This document shows, in pieces, positions 8,684 through 13,825 of a stretch of DNA of 13,825 nt. Both the position numbers and the translations under genes were made by a program. Where the stretch lies: NCBI GenBank assembly GCA_003024985.2, contig PXIH01S0030475.1, one strand, 5' to 3'. Position 1 is the stretch's first letter. Every line of letters begins with the position of its first letter. The DNA is from Euperipatoides rowelli (taxonomy: Eukaryota > Onychophora > Udeonychophora > Euonychophora > Peripatopsidae). A model generated the notes under the pieces. That model searched no databases. It was given only the letters and a program-made list of their open reading frames with translations, and was not told the DNA's origin.

Positions 8684-8814
8684 TAGTAGCTCAGTCGTTA
8701 GAGCTTTTTCCCAGTAAAAAAAAAAATAAGTGACAATTTTTATACGTAAAGCAAAAGTAGTAACCTAACTATGAATCCTGAAAGAAATTTACTTTTTTTA
8801 AAAAAAAAAAAAAA
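8684..8814 (+). mobile_element. Possible degenerate tRNA-derived SINE fragment
   Basis: The stretch TAGCTCAGTCGTTAGAGC (8687-8704) matches a tRNA D-arm and Pol III box A, missing one G of the usual GGTTAGAGC. A weak box-B-like sequence, ACTATGAATCC (8768-8778), follows about 80 nt later, and the segment ends in 15 A residues (8800-8814). No complete cloverleaf can be folded because the acceptor stem is absent, so this is not a functional tRNA gene. The SINE assignment is an inference from box A, a poor box B and the A-tail. Confidence 0.35.
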
Positions 8815-9571
8815 CATCAAATTATTACTGTATGCTTAGGGCATTAAAAGATGTCATCTTGTTTCTCCGAAAATAAAAATGATGAGGGAGAGAGATTTTT
8901 ATTTTTAAAATAATAAAAGTGAGGGTTTGTTTTATTTTTATTCCAAACATTTTTATTTTTTTGTGTGGTTCTCAGGGAAATGCATGTATTTTCTTGTTTG
9001 CTACATTAAAAAAATTAAAATAAATGTAATATTAAAGAATGGCATTCAGCTGTTTAAATAATTCAGTAATACAAAATTTTACGTTCCATTTACATTAATA
9101 ATAAAAAGCTTTATTTCAACATCTTGTAGGATGCAAACTATCACATTTTTTTCTCGTATAAACGTTTCATTCCCACGTCAAGATTTTTAATCTGTCAGTT
9201 TTGGTATTTATTCTTTTATATTTTACTGTATGATAAATAAAAGTTATGAATAATTTTTTACTTGTTTAATTGCAAGTATTGAAATTTTCAACTGGCTATA
9301 CCAAAATTGTCTGTTGACTGCAAGCGGTTACATTACAAAACCACTGGTCAAGATATGTTTAATATTCTCTAAAGAAGCAAATAGGTATTTTATCAAGAAT
9401 TGATATACATACAATGTATTATACATTTTCTCTTTGTATTTTTTTTTTAATTATACAGCATTTACATTTTTGATGCATATTAGGCATAGAATTCTGATGA
9501 TGTTTTTATTGAACTCACTAATTATAAAACAATTTTTGGCGATATTGTCAAAAATATCCTTTCTAGTAAGA

Positions 9572-9598
9572 TCAAACTAAACCTATAGTTTAGTTTGA
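9572..9598. repeat. Perfect 11-bp hairpin with 5-nt loop
   Basis: TCAAACTAAAC (9572-9582) and GTTTAGTTTGA (9588-9598) are exact inverted copies around CTATA. A 10-bp perfect palindrome, GTAGGCCTAC, follows at 9611-9620. The function is unknown; no poly-T run follows closely. Confidence 0.6.
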
Positions 9599-9610
9599 CT
9601 CATTTATACA

Positions 9611-9620
9611 GTAGGCCTAC
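9611..9620. repeat. 10-bp palindrome GTAGGCCTAC
   Basis: This is an exact self-complementary decamer just after the 9572-9598 hairpin, with a related GTAGGCTA at about 9634. It might be a terminal-repeat trace of a small element or a binding site; neither can be shown here. Confidence 0.35.
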
Positions 9621-10062
9621 TCACAGAGCATTGTAGGCTATGTGGACATGGTGGCAAAGTATAAATTCTTTGATGAGTATTTGAACACCAAATTTATTGT
9701 AGTCCTGAAAATAGTTTTAAATTGTATTTGTCATTTTAACTAAAATGATTTGCCAAAAAAAAAAAAAAAATTTTTTAAGTGGTATGGACATTATAGACCC
9801 CTCCCTCCCACTTCCTGTGTGGGTTTTTTTATGTGTGTAAAACATTCTTCCATCCTATATAAATTTTCTGAATAAAATTTTATTTATAATCTTAAATGAA
9901 CGTAATCAATAAACTACTGTAATGTACCCAGGTAGCCTGGCTAACATAAGATTATTTCATAATTTACTACCAAAAACAATTATTATTTTGTGTGTGCTTC
10001 ATATAGTCTTTATATTGTATATCATTCACTGTTTTTGTATAAAAAAAACATAACTGTACAGA

Positions 10063-10116
10063 AATAAAATTTAAAATAAGATGTACTAATTCGTTATTTT
10101 TATTTTGTGTGTGTAT
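10063..10116 (+). promoter_or_regulatory. Candidate distal polyadenylation site
   Basis: AATAAA at 10063-10068 is followed about 40 nt later by a GT-rich element, TTTTGTGTGTGTATG (about 10103-10117). That is the usual arrangement of signal and downstream element in animals. If it is used for the zinc-finger gene, the 3' UTR would be about 1.9 kb. Confidence 0.3.
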
Positions 10117-10297
10117 GAATTTTCTATTAATTTCTTAAATATTTGTACATGTTTGTTGTTTTCTATCCAAGAAATTAATCAGATTGATGGGATAATTCAA
10201 GCTTCATTATAAATGAATTATAACTATATTAAAATTTAAATTCTTAAGTTTAAAAATGGAGCTTTGTCACAAAGGCTTTGTACTGTGCTATATTTCA

Positions 10298-11004
10298 ATA
10301 TAGTGATCGCCTAGCGGTTGCATGAAATGGACCTATATATCATTGTTTTAGTTTTCTGCTAGCCCCACTATAGGAAGTAGGGTCTAATATCAACACAGGT
10401 TGTCCTAAGCCAAATTCTTTTAAACTATATCTGCCCTTCTTTTAGGTACAAGAGTCGTATGACGATTGGGTCAGGTTTTTATGGACTGTTTCGCGTGCTA
10501 AATTTACATGTTCGACCATTTCGTTGACTAAATCAGGTATACTGTCTGTATTTATTTCCTTCTTTGGATTGAATTCTGATACAGGGTCGTATGGGTCGAA
10601 TCCGTTCACTATATAAAATGGAGAGTGTTTAGTGGATCAATGTTCTACCGTGTTTAGTGCGTGCAGAGCATATGGAAGCAACTCATCCCAGTTTTTGTAA
10701 TTCTTATCCACTATCTTTGCTAAAACGTTTATTATTTTGGCGTTGGCTCTTTCCGCTGCTCCGTTTGAAGCGGGGTGGTACGGGCTTCTATATAATTTTT
10801 GGACGCCTAAATGGGCACATAGACCCTTCATTATACCACCAGTCATTGGAGCGCCTCTGTCAGTAATTATTACACGAGAACTGACATATTTTGAAAATAC
10901 GTTCTGCATATAATCTTTTGCTATAGTGGCAGCTTCCATGTTTTTGATGGCACTGCCTATACAAAAACGTGACAGGTTGTCAGTCCACAATATGTATTGA
11001 TTAA
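10298..11004 (-). pseudogene. Decayed Ty3/gypsy integrase fragment
   Basis: This is the integrase core of a Ty3/gypsy-type polyprotein, which inserts the element's cDNA into host DNA. Reading leftwards from 11002, NQYILWTDNLSRF carries the first catalytic Asp (10979-10981). ITDRG carries the second (10859-10861), and HPASNGAAERAN carries the Glu (10751-10753), with exactly 35 residues between the last two (D,D35E). Frame-continuous text follows: STKHSPFYIVNGFDPYDP, then REPEAT-poor linker, then the C-terminal GPY/F module (YIGPF). It is broken by stops at 10637-10639, 10442-10444, 10340-10342 and 10295-10297. The 10340 stop sits just before YIGPF, where relatives usually have Trp. The N-terminal HHCC domain and the rest of pol are missing because a copia element interrupts at about 11004. 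The left boundary is estimated from where similarity fades. Confidence 0.92.
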
Positions 11005-11860
11005 TGAATTTGAGCTTAGTTAATAACGTCACAATCAGTTGATATCCAACACTACTAGTGTAATCCAACATTAAAATTTAAACGTAAATATTCTGATAAT
11101 ACAGCTAATCATAACAGTACAAACTTGAAACGTATTTTGAAGCATAATTTAATTAATTTATTTTAAATTAATCGGACAGGTCACAACAGCCATACTCAAT
11201 ACAAAATGGCGAATCCAAGACAAAGATAAAAGACAAGCTATCCCATCAGATATAGGGGTAAATCATTATGGGATATATTAATTTACACGGTCTAATTGAT
11301 GACACATACCAGCTCAGCTAAACAGCATCGTAAAATACTAGGCTAACTTACATAAGTTATGTACAGGTAATACACAAAGATAATTAAAGTATTATTGTTT
11401 TGATAAATATTAATTAAAATATAAATAAATCATTAGCAGTATAACAATTAATATTAATGAGTGTGTATTAAATATTATTGGTAGTGTCTTGATTAACACA
11501 AAACCTGATCATAATATCCAAAACATTTATAAGTAAGCTATAAATGTTAATACGTTAGCTGAATAGAATCTAGAATAATAAATGTAATCAGGAAATAAAT
11601 TTAGCTCCAACAGATTGATAGTAAATTAGCAATACATCGAATTAGAAGATAATGAGGGGCAATATGTTTCACATAAATTGACACTAAATTTGGATAATGG
11701 CTAGGTTTAAGTTACTCTAGGAATTAGATATTGACAGGTTGGCTGAATATAATTCAACACCTAGTCCATATAATATGTTTCACACTAAATTTGGATAATG
11801 GCTAGGTTTAAGTTACTCTAAGAATTAGATATTGACAGGTTGGCTGAATATAATTCAACA
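11005..11860 (-). repeat. Copia 3' LTR
   Basis: The right boundary (LTR start) is set by TGTTGAATTA directly after the polypurine tract. The left boundary is set by the repeat shared with 13789-13825, which ends in CA on the minus strand. The shared 3' end differs by an ATG triplet: TAACGTCACAATCAG here and TAACGATGTCACAATCAG at the right. The LTR is about 856 bp and carries a 101-bp-period duplication at its start. No coding is seen inside it. Confidence 0.8.
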
Positions 11861-11861
11861 C
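11661..11861 (-). repeat. Tandem duplication at LTR start, period about 101 bp
   Basis: The block 11661-11760 (from AATATGTTTCAC to TTCAACAC) recurs at 11772-11861 with one 10-nt deletion (ATAAATTGAC missing) and few substitutions, such as CTAGGAATT against CTAAGAATT. Each copy contains the same TGTTGAATTA LTR start on the minus strand, at 11759 and 11860. The LTR therefore has two potential beginnings. Confidence 0.9.
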
Positions 11862-11874
11862 TCCCCCTGAAGCC
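11861..11874 (-). promoter_or_regulatory. Polypurine tract of the copia element
   Basis: On the minus strand GGCTTCAGGGGGAG lies immediately before the LTR start TGTTG. The AGGGGGAG core is at 11861-11868. Polypurine tracts of this kind prime plus-strand DNA synthesis in LTR retroelements. A second similar tract, AAGGGGGAGAG, lies at 11912-11922. Confidence 0.8.
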
Positions 11875-12353
11875 AACCAGATCAAGATATATATAATATA
11901 AACAAATCTAACTCTCCCCCTTAAGATACATCGAATGGCATGTTTATGTTTCCTTCCCTTCCAGTCTATTAGGCTGTTACCACGACGCACATTGCACTTA
12001 ATTATGGCGTATAAATGAAGCTGCATTATTTTTTCAAAAATACTGTCCGCAATAGCTTGTGGCTGAAAGTAGAGGAACGGATCCTGTACTTCTAAAGTTC
12101 GACCAGAGAACCATGCTTGGATGGAGAGCCAGACATCATTACATTGGTTATGCCAAATCTGTTCCTTAATACTGGGTTGTCGATTATAGTTATTAGAAAT
12201 CTGCTTCTCTTCCTTAGCTGAATTACCCATAAATAACGGACACAAAAATACCTTGAAATATTCCTGTCTATCTTCCATACATTTATTCATAACAAAGGAA
12301 ATTTTCTTTTCACAAGATGGGAATGATGGCGTCGGTTCTGAATTTAAGCACAT
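11875..12353 (-). CDS. Unrecognised open frame at the 3' end of the copia internal region
   Basis: A 181-residue frame starts at an ATG at 12351-12353 (MCLNSEPTPSFP) and stays open through the polypurine tract into the LTR, to a stop at 11808. Only the part up to about 11875 can be element-specific coding; the end is a read-through of tract and LTR. Text such as WLSIQAWFSGRTLEVQD and WKGRKHKHAIRC is protein-like, but I recognise no RNase H or other pol motif. It could be a rearranged tail of pol, captured host sequence, or a chance frame. Confidence 0.3.
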
Positions 12354-12724
12354 TGAAACGAATGGTCATATCAATTTTTACAAATGATTTGGCTATTAAA
12401 ACTGTATCAGATCTAGCTGATACTTCATCAGGCTGCAGCTTCAAGTCACATTCATAAGTTTTTAAAATTTTGAGATTACGATTCTGTCGCTTATATTTAA
12501 TCTTCTCTATATTGTCTAATTGACCTCTGCACATGGTTTCCTCATGTAAAGGTACTTACTGGTGACTGCAACAAAGGTAAGCTCTCTTTTGGCTGTTTAC
12601 ACTGCTTGTGCTTAAAATATTGTTCTGCAGTTTTATTAGATCTTTTAAAAGCTTCCTTCCCATTAAATGGTTTCGATACTTTAAAACTTTTACAGGTTTT
12701 TACAGACTCACTCACGTTCAGCAT
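12310..12724 (-). other. Two short unrecognised frames inside the copia element
   Basis: One frame of 60 residues (12542-12724, beginning MLNVSESVKTCKSF) and one of 74 residues (12310-12534, beginning MCRGQLDNIEKIK) follow each other on the minus strand in different frames. The 12310 frame overlaps the frame that starts at 12353. They are Lys/Ser-rich and show no motif I know. Together with neighbouring frames they may be pieces of one older coding sequence broken by indels. Confidence 0.25.
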
Positions 12725-13205
12725 AAAGACTTAAACTGTTCACAATGATAATATCCATGGAATTAATAGGTGAATCACATTCATACTTACTGAAGAAACT
12801 ATCATTATCCACATTTATTTCTGTCTCGTTTAAGGGACTAGTTGGCCAGTCAAATTCTAAATTGAGGCTAATGGATATAGTAGCATCAAAAGCAGTTTTT
12901 TCAATATTATTTCCTTCAGTCAATCTCACTCTTAAATCCGACATAGTACCTCCATTGCAAATCTGGTTAGGTGGTTTACTTTCATTATAAATCACACTTT
13001 TAATCCCTTCTTCAGATCCCAAGAATATAGCATTCGTGATAGCCTCTGATTCTTCATTCGTGTTTAACCCATATTTTCCATCCTGAGGTTCGCATTCCTC
13101 TAACACTTTATTCGTAAAAAGGCAGTCCATTTCAACCCTCATGGCCTCTTTCCATAACTCACGCTCTTCATTGCTTAAATGTTGAATTCTCTCCAGCCAG
13201 TAGGC
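12708..13205 (-). pseudogene. Copia reverse-transcriptase start joined to unrecognised sequence
   Basis: The frame is open from just below a TGA at 13206-13208 to 12708. Its first part, ERIQHLSNEERELWKEAM followed by RVEMDCLFTNKV (about 13195-13107), resembles the start of copia-type reverse transcriptases, which carry W-x-x-A-M-x-x-E-[MI]-x-[SA]-L near the domain's N-terminus. The expected continuation (the KWVFK and ARLVAKGF blocks and the catalytic YVDD) is absent. Instead the frame runs into an acidic stretch of unknown origin (from about LEECEPQDGKYG). It is one base out of phase with the upstream protease remnant. Confidence 0.6.
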
Positions 13206-13717
13206 TCACAAGTGATATATTTTAAATTTCTAGGGTTCTTTATATCTAATTCTTCACTTCTCTGTAAAATTTTCACAAGAGTTCTATCTGCAGTCACATC
13301 TTGTTCCTCTATTGTTCTACAGTTTATTTGTTCTTGAATCATAGTATTAGCTTCTTCTGAATTTTCTTTTTCATATTTGGTAGTGTGAACTTCATACTGG
13401 TCGTTTTTCCGATAACCATTTATAATCAATTGTTCATTTCTCATTACTTCGCAAACGTTCTTATTATACACAACTTGAAAACCTTTTTCCATAATTCTAT
13501 TTAATGATAACATGTTAAACTTCAAATTTGGAGCAATCGTAACTTTTTCTATGAGCACCTTCTTCATTTGCTTATCTGGATTAATCCATAATATGTATCC
13601 TTTCAAATACTTAACTCCATCGAGCTCATATTGAACACAATCAACTAACTGTTCTCTGTTTATGCATTGATGAAATTCAGTTTTCATCTCCATAATCCAT
13701 TTATGTTGTGAAAACTT
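13175..13717 (-). pseudogene. Copia protease-end remnant
   Basis: The frame is open from about 13717 (first ATG at 13693) to a stop at 13175. The segment KKVLIEKVTIAPNLKFNMLS followed by LNRIMEKGFQVVYNKNVCEV matches the C-terminal part of copia-type aspartic proteases, where a V-x-x-x-P-x-L-K-x-N-L-L-S-[VL] block is followed by a G-[YF]-x-V-x-[FY] strand. The catalytic DSGA is not visible, and neither is gag, its zinc knuckle or integrase. After about 13450 the frame passes into a Glu-rich stretch, then YITCEPTG, which normally comes just ahead of RT. This implies an internal deletion removing integrase. Confidence 0.7.
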
Positions 13718-13772
13718 TTAAACCACACAAAATGACAGTACGGTTAATATTTTAAATAGCGCCATGAGACAT

Positions 13773-13788
13773 CAGTCTCATAATCTAA
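13773..13788 (-). promoter_or_regulatory. Primer-binding site matching elongator tRNA-Met anticodon arm
   Basis: On the plus strand CAGTCTCATAATCTAA lies directly next to the LTR end at 13789. As far as I recall animal elongator tRNA-Met, this equals its anticodon arm (CAGUCUCAUAAUCUGA) in 15 of 16 positions, including the CAU anticodon. The element's own strand is therefore complementary to it. Drosophila copia is known to prime from an internal cut of initiator tRNA-Met. The same region also forms a 7-bp hairpin (ATGAGAC 13764-13770 with GTCTCAT 13775-13781). Confidence 0.7.
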
Positions 13789-13825
13789 TGAATTTGAGCT
13801 TAGTTAATAACGATGTCACAATCAG
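13789..13825 (-). repeat. Partial copia 5' LTR (3' terminal 37 bp)
   Basis: This repeats 11005-11038 in the same orientation, apart from an extra ATG triplet. It runs to the window's right edge, so only the end next to the primer-binding site is present. Confidence 0.8.

Larger units (their letters stand above)
8204..10297. other. 3' UTR / intergenic stretch without recognisable gene
   Basis: About 2.1 kb of A/T-rich DNA follows the stop codon. No frame of useful length or domain is visible. It contains A-runs (for example 8800-8814 and 9755-9770), a C-rich pyrimidine tract near 9798-9816, scattered AATAAA motifs, hairpins and one tRNA-like fragment. Where the transcript ends cannot be decided from sequence alone. 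Confidence 0.7.
11005..13825 (-). mobile_element. Ty1/copia-type LTR retrotransposon, internally deleted, 5' LTR cut by window
   Basis: Read on the minus strand, the order is partial 5' LTR (13789-13825), primer-binding site (13773-13788), pol remnants, polypurine tract (11861-11868) and 3' LTR (11005-11860). The LTR begins TGTTGAATTA straight after AGGGGGAG, a typical copia arrangement, and ends in CA. The internal region is only about 1.93 kb, against roughly 4 kb or more in complete copia-like elements. gag, the protease catalytic part, integrase and most of RT/RNase H are not visible. The element is inserted in the gypsy integrase fragment, just before the codons for NQYILW. A target-site duplication cannot be seen because the other flank is beyond the window. 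Confidence 0.85.

Noticed and set aside
8684-8760. A functional tRNA gene
   Set aside because: Only the D-arm region matches. There is no acceptor stem, anticodon arm or good T-arm at the right spacing.
10657-10866. 69-residue plus-strand frame
   Set aside because: It is antisense to the gypsy integrase core with its catalytic motifs and has no recognisable content.
12745-12990. 81-residue plus-strand frame
   Set aside because: It is the shadow of the longer minus-strand frame within the copia element and has no motif.
13220-13232. Slippery heptamer A AAT TTA in the protease remnant frame, which could suggest a programmed -1 frameshift
   Set aside because: It is in the right phase, but the -1 frame hits a TGA at 13206-13208 a few codons later, so slippage there could not join the RT-start frame. 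A plain indel between 13205 and 13175 is more likely.
13755-13788. A tRNA-Met gene on the plus strand
   Set aside because: Only the anticodon arm matches, and it sits exactly at the LTR boundary, which fits a primer-binding site rather than a gene.

Overview
The window looks like AT-rich metazoan nuclear DNA, probably from an invertebrate. The reasons are a very large C2H2 zinc-finger gene without bacterial-style neighbours, a long A/T-rich 3' flank with A-runs and AATAAA motifs, and nested fragments of two LTR-retrotransposon families (Ty3/gypsy and Ty1/copia). I cannot name the species. Arthropod or another invertebrate is a guess.

Bases 2-8203 (+) are one uninterrupted reading frame that is already open at the left edge, so the gene's 5' end lies outside the window. 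It encodes roughly 2,730 residues of a polydactyl zinc-finger protein with about 30 recognisable fingers. A cassette of about 1.4 kb (five fingers plus linkers) is duplicated in frame: copy A is at 1-1362 and copy B at 2473-3891. Each copy carries a 9-residue minirepeat. A long finger array follows at about 3890-5530, interrupted by a lysine-rich segment. Then comes an acidic region built from five units of about 131 residues (about 5735-7590), a last pair of separated fingers, and a SUMO-interacting-motif-like patch.

Bases 8204 to about 10297 hold no gene I can support. This stretch is 3' UTR and/or intergenic DNA with many AATAAA motifs, several perfect hairpins, and a weak tRNA-derived SINE-like fragment at about 8684-8814.

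From about 10298 to the right edge, two retroelements are nested on the minus strand. A decayed Ty3/gypsy integrase (D,D35E triad visible, several in-frame stops) occupies about 10298-11004. A copia-type LTR element (11005 to beyond 13825) is inserted into it. The copia element has a full 3' LTR (about 856 bp, including a 101-bp-period tandem duplication), a polypurine tract, and an internal region of only 1.9 kb. That region keeps a protease-end remnant and the first part of a reverse transcriptase, but has lost integrase and most of RT/RNase H. It also has a primer-binding site that matches the anticodon arm of elongator tRNA-Met, and the first 37 bp of the 5' LTR. Much of the internal region (about 11870-13110) is open in pieces but not recognisable as pol.

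The zinc-finger gene and the retroelements do not appear to work together. The retroelements look like decayed insertions in the gene's 3' flank. The most interesting features are the several layers of in-frame repeat expansion in the zinc-finger gene, the internal tRNA-Met primer site, and the unexplained sequence inside the shrunken copia element.
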